A DNA stretch of 64,000 bases, from contig NZ_JAIESM010000032.1 of NCBI RefSeq assembly GCF_019746015.1, positions 1-64,000 of the forward strand, written 5' to 3'. The DNA comes from Sphingomonas sp. GTDB lineage: Bacteria > Pseudomonadota > Alphaproteobacteria > Sphingomonadales > Sphingomonadaceae. Within the stretch, counting starts at the first letter, position 1; the number at the start of each line of letters is the position of its first letter. The translations under genes and the position numbers were made by a program. This document shows positions 38,539 through 47,769 of this stretch, one piece after another. The notes under the pieces are model-generated. The model was not told where the DNA came from. It did not search any database and saw only the letters and a program-made list of their open reading frames with translations.

Positions 38539-38829
38539 TCAAAACCGGGCAAGCGCGGCATCGATGCGGCGCAGCGCGCGCGTGTCATGCGGCTTGCCGG
38601 CCGCGTCGCCGGCCAGCACCATCAGCCGTTCGGCGCCAAAGCTGGCCGCCAACCCTTTCAGGCGCAGCGCCGCCTGGCGCCAGGCGGCTGCGTCCGCCGC
38701 GCCATCCAGCGCGTCACGGCAACGCGCGGCACTGTCCAGAAACGCACCCCGCAGCTCGGCGATCAGCGCGGAATCCTCGCCTACCGCCGCCGCCAGTGCG
38801 GCTTCAATCGCTCCGGGATCATAGGCCAT
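38539..38829 (-). CDS. Hpt-like domain protein lacking the phospho-accepting His
   Basis: 96 residues, a single helical bundle. The motif AALRLKGLAASFGAERL matches the Hpt signature AHTLKGSSANLGA in all but the key residue: L55 stands where the phosphorylated His should be. The only His in the protein is H81 near the C-terminus. Normal Hpt proteins relay phosphate between receivers; this one cannot do so at the usual site. It is the first gene of the minus-strand signalling locus and is divergent from the large membrane protein at 38927. Confidence 0.82.
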   Translation of the reverse strand: MAYDPGAIEAALAAAVGEDSALIAELRGAFLDSAARCRDALDGAADAAAWRQAALRLKGLAASFGAERLMVLAGDAAGKPHDTRALRRIDAALARF

Positions 38830-38926
38830 AAGGGTATCGTAGAACCACAGGGGTTAAGCGAAGGTTGCCAATATTCCGCTCACGGCGCATTCATGGTAAA
38901 TGAGCGCGATGAACGGGGGTTCACCA

Positions 38927-41251
38927 ATGGCCGATATCCATGCGATCGGCACGGAACAGGCAGGGCCGGGCGATGACGGCCTGCTGCTGGACAACGTGCT
39001 TGCCGAACTGGCCGATGATGCGGGTGCGCCCATCATCGCGGCGGCGGAACCGGTGGTCGCTGAGGAACTGGTGGAGGAACCCGCTCCGCCTGCCCGCTTC
39101 GCCTGGGTCGTGCCGGTGCTGGCGCTGGCCGCCGCCGCTGGCTGGCTGGGCGGCATGGGCTGGCTGATCGCGCCCAGCGTGCGGGGCGGCATGACGCCGG
39201 TTGAGCTGGTGCAGCTGGTGGCGGCGCTGTGCGTGCCGCTGGCGCTGATCGGCGTCGTCTGGCTGCTCACGATGCGCCGGTCGACGGCGGAAGCGCGGCG
39301 TTTCGCGACCACGGCACAGGCGATGCGGGCAGAGGCCGCCGCGCTGGAAGCAATGCTGGCCCGGGTTTCGGCCCGGGTGGAGGACAACCGCCAGGCGCTC
39401 TCCGCGCAGGCGCAGGCCATGGCCCAGATGGGCGAGCGCGCCGCCGATCAGCTGGCCGCCACTACCAGCCTGATGAGCGCGCAGGTCGCGCGCGCCGATG
39501 CGCAGGCGCGCACCCTTTCCGAAGCAGTGGGCAATGCGGAAAACGCGCTCAACGTGCTGCTGACCTCGCTGCCGCGCGCGCATGCCGAGACCGGCGCGAT
39601 GGCGACGACGCTGGAACAGCTGGGTCTTTCCGCCGGCGAGCGGGCCGCAGCACTCGACGCGAGCATCGCCGGGCTGACCGAACGCGGGCGCGAGGCTGAC
39701 CAGATCGTCGGCGCCGCCGCTCAGAAACTCGCCGCGCACATCGCCCGGATGGAAGCAACCAGCGACGCCGCCGGCGCCCGGCTGGAAGCGGTGACCGGTG
39801 AAATGTCCGACGCCGTCGACGCGCTGCTCGGTCGCACCGCCGGCGCGGTTGATGAGGCGCGCAAGGGCATCACCGCGCAGGGCGAGGCGATGCTGGCGAT
39901 GCTCAACGCCAATCAGGCCGCGCTCGACAGTGCCGGCCGCGACACCATCGAGGCGCTGGGCGAGCGGATCGCGGCGGTGGAGGAAGTCATCACCCGCATC
40001 TCCGCCCGGCTGGAAAGCCAGCGCGCGGCGGGCGATGCGCTGGTCCGCGACCTCGACCATCAGTTCCAGGTGGTCGAGGCACGGGTGGAGGCATTCCATT
40101 CGGGCGGCATCGAGCGCAACAAGATGCTCGCCGCGTCGATCAGCGCGCTGGACGGTTCGGCTCAGGCGATGACCGAGACGCTGAAGATCGGCGACGGGCT
40201 GGCGCGCGGGGTGATCAACACCACCGAGGACCTGCTCACCTCGCTCGATTCGGCTGCGCGCGAAATCGACGAAACATTGCCGGAGGCGCTGGCACGGCTC
40301 GACGCGCGCATCAACGCCAGCCGCGCGGTGGTGACGGCGGCCAAGCCCGAGCTGCTCTCGCTGGTGACGGCGGCGGAAAGCACGCACGACGCGATCGAGG
40401 CAATCGCGCAGGTCATCCAGAACCAGCGCAACACGCTCGACCAGCTGTCGCGCCTGCTCGTGGAGACGCTGGCGACCGGGCGCGAGCGCGCCGCCGCCAT
40501 CGGCGACATGCTCGACGAGACGATCGGCCGCACCCACAGCTTTGCCGAACAGGCCGCACCCCGGCTGATCGAGGCGCTCATCCGGGTCCGCGATTCGGCC
40601 GCAACCGCTGCCGACCGTGCGCGCGAGACGCTGACCAGCGTCATTCCCGAGGCTGCGACCCTCATCGAAAACGCCAGCGCCCAGGCGATGCAGCGCGCGG
40701 TGCAATCCTCGCTCCAGCATCATCTGGCCGAAATCGCCGGCGCCGCCGATGGCGCCGTCGCCGCCGCCCAGCGCGCGAGCGAACGGCTGGCCGAGCAGCT
40801 GCTGACCATTGCCGAAACCAGCCATCTGGTCGACCAGCGCGTCGAACAGGCGCGCATCGAGCGCGATCAGGCCGAGACCGAAAGCTTTGGCCGCCGCGCC
40901 TCGCTGCTCATCGAGGCGCTCAATTCCGCGTCGATCGACATCGCCAAGCATTTCTCCGCCGATGTCGCCGACAGTGCCTGGGCCGCCTATCTGAAGGGGG
41001 ATCGCGGCGTCTTCACCCGGCGGGCGGTGCGGCTGCTCGACACCAGCGAAGCGCGCGAAATCGCCCGGCTGCACGACAGCGACGGCGTCTTCCGCGAGCA
41101 GGTGAACCGCTACATCCACGATTTCGAGGCGATGCTGCGCGTCGTCCTCGCCCAGCGCGACGGCGCGCCGATGGGGGTGACCTTGCTCTCCTCCGACATG
41201 GGCAAGCTCTATGTCGCGCTCGCCCAGGCGATCGAGCGGCTGCGCACCTGA
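38927..41251 (+). CDS. Large membrane-anchored helical (coiled-coil-like) protein, unknown function
   Basis: 774 residues. An acidic N-terminal tail (about 1-55) is followed by two membrane helices (VVPVLALAAAAGWLGGMGWLI and LVQLVAALCVPLALIGVVWLL), then about 600 residues of almost uninterrupted amphipathic helix with many Ala, Glu, Arg and Gln and few Pro or Gly. A compact C-terminal part (about 680-774) contains SADVADSAWAAYLKGDRGVF and YIHDFEAMLRVVLAQRD. This resembles the signalling stalk of chemoreceptors but lacks the conserved hairpin tip. The ATG at 38927 has GGGGG 7 bases upstream; 38900 is an alternative. Divergent from the Hpt-like gene with a 97-base gap, so likely functionally linked. 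Confidence 0.8.
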   Translation: MADIHAIGTEQAGPGDDGLLLDNVLAELADDAGAPIIAAAEPVVAEELVEEPAPPARFAWVVPVLALAAAAGWLGGMGWLIAPSVRGGMTPVELVQLVAALCVPLALIGVVWLLTMRRSTAEARRFATTAQAMRAEAAALEAMLARVSARVEDNRQALSAQAQAMAQMGERAADQLAATTSLMSAQVARADAQARTLSEAVGNAENALNVLLTSLPRAHAETGAMATTLEQLGLSAGERAAALDASIAGLTERGREADQIVGAAAQKLAAHIARMEATSDAAGARLEAVTGEMSDAVDALLGRTAGAVDEARKGITAQGEAMLAMLNANQAALDSAGRDTIEALGERIAAVEEVITRISARLESQRAAGDALVRDLDHQFQVVEARVEAFHSGGIERNKMLAASISALDGSAQAMTETLKIGDGLARGVINTTEDLLTSLDSAAREIDETLPEALARLDARINASRAVVTAAKPELLSLVTAAESTHDAIEAIAQVIQNQRNTLDQLSRLLVETLATGRERAAAIGDMLDETIGRTHSFAEQAAPRLIEALIRVRDSAATAADRARETLTSVIPEAATLIENASAQAMQRAVQSSLQHHLAEIAGAADGAVAAAQRASERLAEQLLTIAETSHLVDQRVEQARIERDQAETESFGRRASLLIEALNSASIDIAKHFSADVADSAWAAYLKGDRGVFTRRAVRLLDTSEAREIARLHDSDGVFREQVNRYIHDFEAMLRVVLAQRDGAPMGVTLLSSDMGKLYVALAQAIERLRT

Positions 41252-41255
41252 ACCG

Positions 41256-41534
41256 TCAGACCTGGGGTCCGAACCCCTTGAAGAAATCGAGCATCGACGC
41301 CGTCACCCAGCCATAGCGCAGGTTGAGCATGAACAGCGCGAACAACAGCGTCGCGACGATGGTGACGCGGCGCACCACGCGCCACGGGCGGAACTCGTGC
41401 GGTGCGCTGTCGGCCTGACCGGGCACTTTGGGCACGCCCGCCTCGTCCGCCGTGCGCACGCCAAAGGGCAGCACCAGCAGCACCGAGAAGCACCAGAACA
41501 GGAAGTAGATGGCAATGGCGGAGCCGACCGGCAT
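41256..41534 (-). CDS. DUF1467 family membrane protein
   Basis: 92 residues with two membrane helices (IAIYFLFWCFSVLLVLPFGV and VTIVATLLFALFMLNLRYGW) and the loop VRTADEAG typical of the alphaproteobacterial DUF1467 family. It is usually found near rnj and nuo genes, as here; function unknown. Last gene of the long nuo transcription unit, 4 bases after the rnj stop. Its own stop nearly meets the convergent stop at 41251. Confidence 0.88.
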   Translation of the reverse strand: MPVGSAIAIYFLFWCFSVLLVLPFGVRTADEAGVPKVPGQADSAPHEFRPWRVVRRVTIVATLLFALFMLNLRYGWVTASMLDFFKGFGPQV

Positions 41535-41538
41535 TGGC

Positions 41539-43173
41539 TCAGGCCTCGATCAGCAGCACGTCGACCACCGGCTTCTTTCCCGTCCAGCGGGTGGCGACGC
41601 GGCGCACCGCCAGCCGCACATCCTCGCGCAGCTTTTCGGTATCGCGGGGCTTGCCGCGCGCCGCTTCGGCGGCGGCTTCGGCGGCCTCGTCGATGAACGG
41701 GCCACGCTCATCCTCCACCGGCACGCCGTTCAGGCGCAGCTGCGGCGTGCCGAACAACCGCCCCTTTGACAGCGCGACCGCGACCGAAATCTGGCCGTTG
41801 ATCGACACCTTGCGCCGTTCGTTGATCGTCCCGCCATCGGCGGGCAGGATGACGTCGCCGTCCAGCACCAGCCGGCCGACCGGCGCATGGCCGATCTTGG
41901 CGGGCGCTCCCGGCGCCAGCCGCACGATATCACCATCGCTCTGCACCAGCGCGGCCGGAACCCCTTGAGCCAGACCAAAGCGCGCCTGCTCCATCATGTG
42001 GCGCATCTCGCCATGCACCGGCACCAGCAGTTGCGGCCTGATCCAGCGATACATCTGCGCCAGTTCCGGCCGGCCGGGATGGCCCGACACATGCACATGC
42101 GCCTGACGATCGGTGATCATCACCACGCCCTTGGCCGCCAGCGCGTTCTGGATGCGGCCGATGGCAACCTCGTTGCCGGGGATCTGCTTTGACGAGAAGA
42201 TGACGGTGTCGCCCGCCTCCAGCCGGATGGGGTGGCTGTCCCCCGCGATGCGGGCGAGCGCGGCCCGTTCCTCGCCCTGACCGCCCGTCGCAATGATCAG
42301 CACCTGATCGCGCGGCAGGCGCATCGCCTGGTCGAAATCGACGAGCGCGGGGAAATCGGTGAGATACCCGGTCGCGCGTGCAACCTTCAGGATGCGCTCC
42401 AGCGAGCGGCCGGCGATGCACAGCTGCCGGCCGCTATCCTGCGCGACATCGGCCAGGGTCTTCAGCCGGGCAGCGTTGGAGGCAAAGGTCGTCACCACCA
42501 CCCGTCCGCGCGCGGCCGCCACGGTTTCCATCAGCCCGTCGCGCACCCCGGCTTCGGAGCCAGAGGCTTCGGGATTGAACACATTGGTCGAATCGCACAC
42601 CAGCGCGAGCACGCCGGCGTCGCCGATGGCGGCCATCGTCTCGGCGGCCACGGGCGCGCCAAGCACAGGCGTGTCGTCCAGCTTCCAGTCGCCGGTGTGG
42701 AACACGCGGCCCAGCGGCGTTTCGATCAGCAGCGCATTGCCTTCGGGAATCGAGTGCGCGACCGGCACGAAGCGGAGCGAAAACGGCCCCAGCTGAAAAT
42801 CCTGCTGCGGCGGAACGACATTCAGCGCAACGCGGCCGGCAATCCCCTCCTCCTCCAGCTTGCCGCGGATCAGCCCGGCGGTGAAGGGCGCGGCATAAAG
42901 CGGCACGCCCAGATCCTCCGCCAGATAGGGCAGCGCGCCGATATGGTCTTCATGCCCATGGGTGAGCACAATGCCGAGCAGATCGTCGATCCGCTCTTCG
43001 ATGAAGCTCAGGTCCGGCAGGATCACGTCGACGCCCGGATAGGCGGCATCGGCAAAGCTGACGCCGCAATCGACCATCAGCCATTTGCCCTGGCAGCCAT
43101 AGAGATTGACGTTCATGCCAATCTCTCCGGAACCACCAAGGGCAAGGAAAATCAGTTCATTAGCTGGTTTCAC
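41539..43173 (-). CDS. rnj: Ribonuclease J
   Basis: 544 residues; metallo-beta-lactamase/beta-CASP ribonuclease with endo- and 5' exonuclease activity in RNA maturation and decay. The zinc motif is H72-G-H74-E-D76-H77 (LTHGHEDHIGALPYL). Further metal ligands include FVPVAHSIPEGN and the beta-CASP VHVSGHPGRPE and VPVHGEMRHM. The start is a GTG at 43173 (MKPANELIFLALGG), since no in-frame ATG precedes the first strand. A GATAAT hexamer sits just upstream. Common in Alphaproteobacteria together with RNase E. Confidence 0.94.
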   Translation of the reverse strand: MKPANELIFLALGGSGEIGMNVNLYGCQGKWLMVDCGVSFADAAYPGVDVILPDLSFIEERIDDLLGIVLTHGHEDHIGALPYLAEDLGVPLYAAPFTAGLIRGKLEEEGIAGRVALNVVPPQQDFQLGPFSLRFVPVAHSIPEGNALLIETPLGRVFHTGDWKLDDTPVLGAPVAAETMAAIGDAGVLALVCDSTNVFNPEASGSEAGVRDGLMETVAAARGRVVVTTFASNAARLKTLADVAQDSGRQLCIAGRSLERILKVARATGYLTDFPALVDFDQAMRLPRDQVLIIATGGQGEERAALARIAGDSHPIRLEAGDTVIFSSKQIPGNEVAIGRIQNALAAKGVVMITDRQAHVHVSGHPGRPELAQMYRWIRPQLLVPVHGEMRHMMEQARFGLAQGVPAALVQSDGDIVRLAPGAPAKIGHAPVGRLVLDGDVILPADGGTINERRKVSINGQISVAVALSKGRLFGTPQLRLNGVPVEDERGPFIDEAAEAAAEAARGKPRDTEKLREDVRLAVRRVATRWTGKKPVVDVLLIEA

Positions 43174-43197
43174 TATTATCTTTTCTCAAAATGAAGG

Positions 43198-43215
43198 GGC
43201 GCCGGCCTGGGCGCC
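43198..43215 (-). terminator. Possible weak hairpin terminator between coaX and rnj
   Basis: GGCGCC arms at 43198-43203 and 43210-43215 flank a 6-base loop, followed on the minus strand by a short T-rich stretch (CATTTTG). It may attenuate read-through into rnj, but the T-run is short. Confidence 0.3.
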
Positions 43216-43253
43216 AGTGAAGATGGGTGGGAGCGCAGTGTCTGACGCCCCGG

Positions 43254-44036
43254 TCACGCTGCGATATGGGCGCGTTCCCACAGAATCACCAGCCCCTGAA
43301 TGGTCAGGTCCGGCTCGATCGCGTCGAACACGCTGGTATGGGGCTCGAACAGCACCGCCAGCCCGCCGGTTGCCACCACTTTCGAAGGGCGCCCGATCTC
43401 GGCCTTCAGCCGCGCGACGAGCCCTTCGATCATGCCGATATAGCCCCAATAGATGCCGATATGCATCTGGCTCACCGTGTCGCGGCCGATGACGCTCGCA
43501 TCAGCCGGTGCCTCGATGGCGATGCGCGGCAGCTTGGCCGCCGCCGTCACCAGCGCATCGAGCGACAGGTTGATGCCGGGCGCGATGATCCCGCCCTTAT
43601 AGGCGCCGTTGTAATCGATCACTTCAAAGGTGGTGGCGGTGCCGAAATCGATCACGATCAGGTCGCCCTTGTGCCGGGCATGTGCGGCAATCGCGTTCAC
43701 CGCGCGATCGGCCCCCAGCGAGCCCGGTTCCTTCACATCGATGTCGATGCCCCAGTCGACCGGCGGCTGGCCCGCGATCAGCGGCTCGGCGTTGAAATAT
43801 TTGCGCGCCAGCGTCTGCAGATTGTGCAGCGCGCGCGGCACGACGGTCGCAATGATCACCCCGGTCACGTCCTGCCGGGTGAACCCCTCCAGCGACAGCA
43901 GCTGGCTGAGCCAGACGGCATATTCGTCAGCGGTGCGGCGCGCCTCGGTCGCGATCCGCCAGCGCGCGACGATCGTCTGGTCGCGGACCAGCGCGAAGAC
44001 GATGTTGGTGTTACCGGCATCGATGGCGAGCAGCAT
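43254..44036 (-). CDS. coaX: Type III pantothenate kinase
   Basis: 260 residues; phosphorylates pantothenate in the first committed step of CoA synthesis, in the ASKHA fold with a need for a monovalent cation. Motifs: [16 protein letters not shown] (phosphate 1), [14 protein letters not shown] (with the family GADR-type loop) and [16 protein letters not shown] (phosphate 2). The ATG at 44036 is preferred to 44051 because it gives the standard start. Next after birA in the nuo operon; birA-coaX adjacency is widespread. Confidence 0.94.
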   Translation of the reverse strand: MLLAIDAGNTNIVFALVRDQTIVARWRIATEARRTADEYAVWLSQLLSLEGFTRQDVTGVIIATVVPRALHNLQTLARKYFNAEPLIAGQPPVDWGIDIDVKEPGSLGADRAVNAIAAHARHKGDLIVIDFGTATTFEVIDYNGAYKGGIIAPGINLSLDALVTAAAKLPRIAIEAPADASVIGRDTVSQMHIGIYWGYIGMIEGLVARLKAEIGRPSKVVATGGLAVLFEPHTSVFDAIEPDLTIQGLVILWERAHIAA

Positions 44037-44091
44037 GGTCAAAGGCTCCAAACAAAGTGCATCGCGGCGCAGGCGCCTGGCCCGGCCGCGT

Positions 44092-44829
44092 TCAGATCAG
44101 GAAAACGTCGCCGGCATGAATGGCACGATGTGCGCCATCGGCCAAGCGCAGGATGAGCGCGCCGTCCCCGTCCAGCCCGTGGAACAGCCCCTCTGCCACG
44201 GTCCCGTCGGGCAGATGGACCGACAGCGCGGTCCCCGCCGGGTGCGCCCGGTCAAGCCAGCGGGCGCGCACCGGCCCCAGCCCCTCCCCCCGCCAGCGCC
44301 CCAGCCAGCGCGCAAAGCACTCGGCCAGCGTCTCGGCAAACGCCTGCGGATCGGGCGCGGCGGCAAGCGCGGCCAGGCTCGTCACCGGCCGGTCAAGGTC
44401 TTGCGGGTGGTGGGCCAGGTTGACGCCGATCCCCACCACCACCGCATCGCCCGTCCGTTCCAGCAGGATGCCGGCAAGCTTTGCACCCGCCAGCAGCAGG
44501 TCATTGGGCCATTTGATCTGCAACGGGGCAGCGGGTGCATGAACGGCAACCGCTTCGGCCAGGGCGACAGCCGCAACCAGCGCCAGCGTCGCCGGCGGTG
44601 GGGCGCCGGGGTGCAGCCGCACCAGCGTGGAGCCGTAGAAGTTGCCCGGCGGCGACACCCAGTGCCGCCCCTGCCGCCCGCGCCCGCCGGTCTGCCGGTC
44701 GGCGCGCAGCCATACGCCCTCACCCAAACCGGTCGCCGCCAGCGCGATCATGTCGGCATTGGTCGAACCCGTCTCCGCGACGGTGCGGATCGTGCTCAGA
44801 ACAGCGCCTTTGCCGCCGTCTGGCTCCAT
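44092..44829 (-). CDS. birA: Biotin--[acetyl-CoA-carboxylase] ligase
   Basis: 245 residues; attaches biotin to the carboxyl carrier protein. The biotinyl-AMP loop is GRGRQGR (residues 49-55), followed by [14 protein letters not shown] and [17 protein letters not shown]. There is no N-terminal helix-turn-helix, so it is an enzyme only and not a repressor. The start overlaps the last 34 bases of nuoN, an unusually long overlap for this operon. A slightly later non-ATG start is possible but none is convincing. Confidence 0.92.
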   Translation of the reverse strand: MEPDGGKGAVLSTIRTVAETGSTNADMIALAATGLGEGVWLRADRQTGGRGRQGRHWVSPPGNFYGSTLVRLHPGAPPPATLALVAAVALAEAVAVHAPAAPLQIKWPNDLLLAGAKLAGILLERTGDAVVVGIGVNLAHHPQDLDRPVTSLAALAAAPDPQAFAETLAECFARWLGRWRGEGLGPVRARWLDRAHPAGTALSVHLPDGTVAEGLFHGLDGDGALILRLADGAHRAIHAGDVFLI

Positions 44830-46235
44830 GCCGCGAGCGCCGGGATCAGCAGATAACCCAGCGGCGACAGGAACGCCGCCGACGCCGCGATCAGCCCGCC
44901 CTCGATCCGGTCGTCGCTGCGGCCGAATGCGGGCGCGGGATCGTCGAAATACATGATCTTGACGATGCGCAGATAATAATAGGCGCCGATCACCGACAGC
45001 GCGATGCCGATCGCGGCATAGGCGAACAGCCCGGCCTGCACCGCTGCCGTGAACACCGCGAACTTGGCGTAGAAGCCGAACAGCGGCGGAATGCCGGCAA
45101 GCGAGAACATCATCACCGCCAGGGCAAAGGCCAGGCCCGGCCGCGTGCGCGACAGGCCGGACAGGCTGGCAACGGTCTCCACCGGCTGCCCATCCTCGTC
45201 GCGCATCTGCAGCACGATCAGGAAGCTGCCGATCGTCATCACCACATAGATCGCCATATAGCTGAGCACGGCCGACACGCCCTGCGCCGTTCCCGCCGCC
45301 AGCCCGACCAGCGCGAAACCGACATTGTTGATCGAGCTATAGGCGAGCAGCCGCTTGATATTGCTCTGGCCGATGGCACCGGCCGCGCCCAGCACGATCG
45401 AGGCGAGCGAGGCAAAGATCACGATCTGGCGCCAGTCGGCAATTGCCGGCCCCATCGCCTCCACCGCCACGCGCACCGCCAGCAGGATCGCCGCCACCTT
45501 GGGCGCAGAGCCGAAAAAGGCCGTGACCGGCGTCGGCGCGCCTTCATAGACATCGGGCGTCCACATGTGGAACGGCACCGCGCTCATCTTGAAGGCCAGG
45601 CCGGTGAACACGAACACCAGGCCGAACAGCAGCCCCTTGCCATGCTCGCCCGCATAGGCCGTCGCCACCGCGTCGAACAGCGTGGTCCCCGAAAAGCCAT
45701 AAACCAGCGAAATGCCGTAGAGCAGGATGCCGCTCGCCAACGCGCCGAGGACGAAGTATTTGAGGCCCGCTTCAGCCGAGCGCTGATCGCGGCGCATGAA
45801 GCTGGCCAGCACATAGGCGGCGAGACTCTGCAGCTCGAGGCCGACATAGAGCGTCAGCATGTCACCCGCCGACACCATCATCCCCATGCCGACGGCGGCG
45901 AGCAAAATGAGCACCGGATATTCAGCGCGCAGTGCCTCGCCACGCGTGCGCTCGAAAAAGCCGGGCGCCATGATGATTGCCGCCGCCGCCGCGCCATAGA
46001 TCAGCACCTTGCCGAAGGTGGCGAACGCATCGGCCTTGTAGAGCCCGTAAAACGCCTCTCCCCCGGCGGAGGCGGGGCCGGCGAGCGCGATGCCCGCGCC
46101 CAGCAGCACGGCAACCGCCGTCCAGCCCACCGCGCGCGCGCCGGCGCCCCAGGCGGCGGCCATCATCAGCGCGAGCGCCCCGCCGGTCAGCACGAGCTCG
46201 GGCAGCGTCATCATCAACTGGGTTGCATATGTCAT
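44796..46235 (-). CDS. nuoN: NADH-quinone oxidoreductase subunit N
   Basis: 479 residues, about 14 membrane helices. Antiporter-like proton-pumping subunit of complex I (Proton_antipo_M domain) with YFVLGALASGILLYG and LLAYSSINNVGFALVG. The ATG at 46235 has GGAGG 7 bases upstream and shares a base with the nuoM stop (TGATG). The longer open frame upstream overlaps nuoM and is rejected. Its 3' end overlaps birA. Confidence 0.96.
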   Translation of the reverse strand: MTYATQLMMTLPELVLTGGALALMMAAAWGAGARAVGWTAVAVLLGAGIALAGPASAGGEAFYGLYKADAFATFGKVLIYGAAAAAIIMAPGFFERTRGEALRAEYPVLILLAAVGMGMMVSAGDMLTLYVGLELQSLAAYVLASFMRRDQRSAEAGLKYFVLGALASGILLYGISLVYGFSGTTLFDAVATAYAGEHGKGLLFGLVFVFTGLAFKMSAVPFHMWTPDVYEGAPTPVTAFFGSAPKVAAILLAVRVAVEAMGPAIADWRQIVIFASLASIVLGAAGAIGQSNIKRLLAYSSINNVGFALVGLAAGTAQGVSAVLSYMAIYVVMTIGSFLIVLQMRDEDGQPVETVASLSGLSRTRPGLAFALAVMMFSLAGIPPLFGFYAKFAVFTAAVQAGLFAYAAIGIALSVIGAYYYLRIVKIMYFDDPAPAFGRSDDRIEGGLIAASAAFLSPLGYLLIPALAAWSQTAAKALF

Positions 46236-47764
46236 CAATGTGCCTCCGCATGGGCCGCGGCGGCCAGCGCGGGTTTGCCCGGGGTCGGCGCTGAATCGCC
46301 TGCCGGTGCGCTGCGCTCCACGCGCGCGACCAACGTCTTCACGTCGCCGCGCATCGGCGCGAGGAAACTTTCGGGGTAAACGCCCATCCACAGCACGGCA
46401 ACGGCAATCGGCGCCAGCAGCGCGAACTCGCGCGCCGACAGATCGGGCATCAGCCGCACATCGTCATGCACCAGATCGCCAAAGGCGACGCGGCGATAGA
46501 GATAAAGCATATAGGCCGCGCCCAGAATGATGCCGGTCGTGCACAGCAACGTCGCCGTGGTCGACACCTGATAGGTGCCGGCCAGGCTCAGAAACTCGCC
46601 GACAAAGCCGCTGGTGCCCGGCAGACCGACCGACGCCATGGTGAACAGCATGAAGAACAGCGCATAGCGCGGCATGTTGATGCTGAGGCCGCCATAACGG
46701 GCAATTTCGCGGGTGTGCAGCCGGTCATAGATGATGCCGACGCACAGGAACAACGCGCCCGACACCAGCCCGTGGCTCAGCATGACGATCATCGCGCCCT
46801 CGATCCCCTGCCGGTTGAAGGCGAACAGGCCGATGGTGACGATCGCCATGTGCGCGACCGATGAATAGGCGATCAGCTTCTTCATGTCGGACTGCACCAG
46901 CGCGACAAGCGAGGTATAGATCACCGCCACTGCCGACAGCGCCAGGATCAGCCAGGTGTAATCGGCCGATGCTTGCGGGAACATCGGCACCGAAAAGCGC
47001 AAGAAACCATAGCCGCCCAGCTTCAGCAGCACGCCCGCCAGGATCACCGATCCCGCCGTCGGCGCCTGCACGTGCGCATCGGGCAGCCAGGTATGCACTG
47101 GCCACATCGGCATCTTCACTGCGAACGAGGCAAAGAAGGCAAACCACAGCCAGGGCTGTGCCGCGCGCGGGAAATCATGCGTCAGCAGCTTGGGGATTTC
47201 CGACGTGCCCGCCTGCTGCACCATGTACAGCATGGCAATCAGCATCAGCAGCGAGCCAAGCAGCGTGTAGAGGAAGAATTTATAGCTCGCATAAACCCGG
47301 TTCGCGCCGCCCCAGATGCCGATGATGAGGAACATCGGAATGAGGCCGCCTTCGAAGAAGACGTAGAACAGGAACAGGTCCTGCGCCGCGAAGGTGCCGA
47401 TCATCAGCACTTCGGTGAACAGGAAGGCGGCCATATATTCGGGCACGCGGCTGGTGACCGATTCCCAGCTGGCACCGATACAGATCGGCATCAGGAAGAC
47501 GCTGAGCATGATCAGCATCAGCGCGAACCCGTCGATCCCCAGCGACCAGCCGAACGGGCCGAACAGCGGCGCGGAACGCTCGACAAACTGCCACTGCGCG
47601 CCGCCAATGTCGAAATTCGCCCATAGCGCCACGCCCAGCGCGAAATCGACCAGGGTCGCCGCCAGCGCCAGCCAGCGCGCGCCCTTGGCGTCCAGCATCA
47701 GGCAGCCAACCGCCGCCAGCGCGGGCACCAGCAACATTACCGACAAGATGGGAAAGCCGTTCAT
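46235..47764 (-). CDS. nuoM: NADH-quinone oxidoreductase subunit M
   Basis: 509 residues, antiporter-like membrane subunit of complex I with about 14 helices. Key segments: FFEGGLIPMFLIIGIWGG containing the essential Glu of the channel, MPMWPVHTWLPDAHVQAPT, and MKKLIAYSSVAHMAIVTIG. A His/Ala-rich tail ends the protein. Starts 5 bases after the nuoL stop. Confidence 0.96.
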   Translation of the reverse strand: MNGFPILSVMLLVPALAAVGCLMLDAKGARWLALAATLVDFALGVALWANFDIGGAQWQFVERSAPLFGPFGWSLGIDGFALMLIMLSVFLMPICIGASWESVTSRVPEYMAAFLFTEVLMIGTFAAQDLFLFYVFFEGGLIPMFLIIGIWGGANRVYASYKFFLYTLLGSLLMLIAMLYMVQQAGTSEIPKLLTHDFPRAAQPWLWFAFFASFAVKMPMWPVHTWLPDAHVQAPTAGSVILAGVLLKLGGYGFLRFSVPMFPQASADYTWLILALSAVAVIYTSLVALVQSDMKKLIAYSSVAHMAIVTIGLFAFNRQGIEGAMIVMLSHGLVSGALFLCVGIIYDRLHTREIARYGGLSINMPRYALFFMLFTMASVGLPGTSGFVGEFLSLAGTYQVSTTATLLCTTGIILGAAYMLYLYRRVAFGDLVHDDVRLMPDLSAREFALLAPIAVAVLWMGVYPESFLAPMRGDVKTLVARVERSAPAGDSAPTPGKPALAAAAHAEAH

Positions 47765-47769
47765 CGCCC

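Noticed and set aside
43173..43190. GATAAT hexamer immediately before the rnj start as a -10 box
   Set aside because: It would place the transcript start almost at the start codon and no matching -35 is obvious; noted in the rnj entry only.
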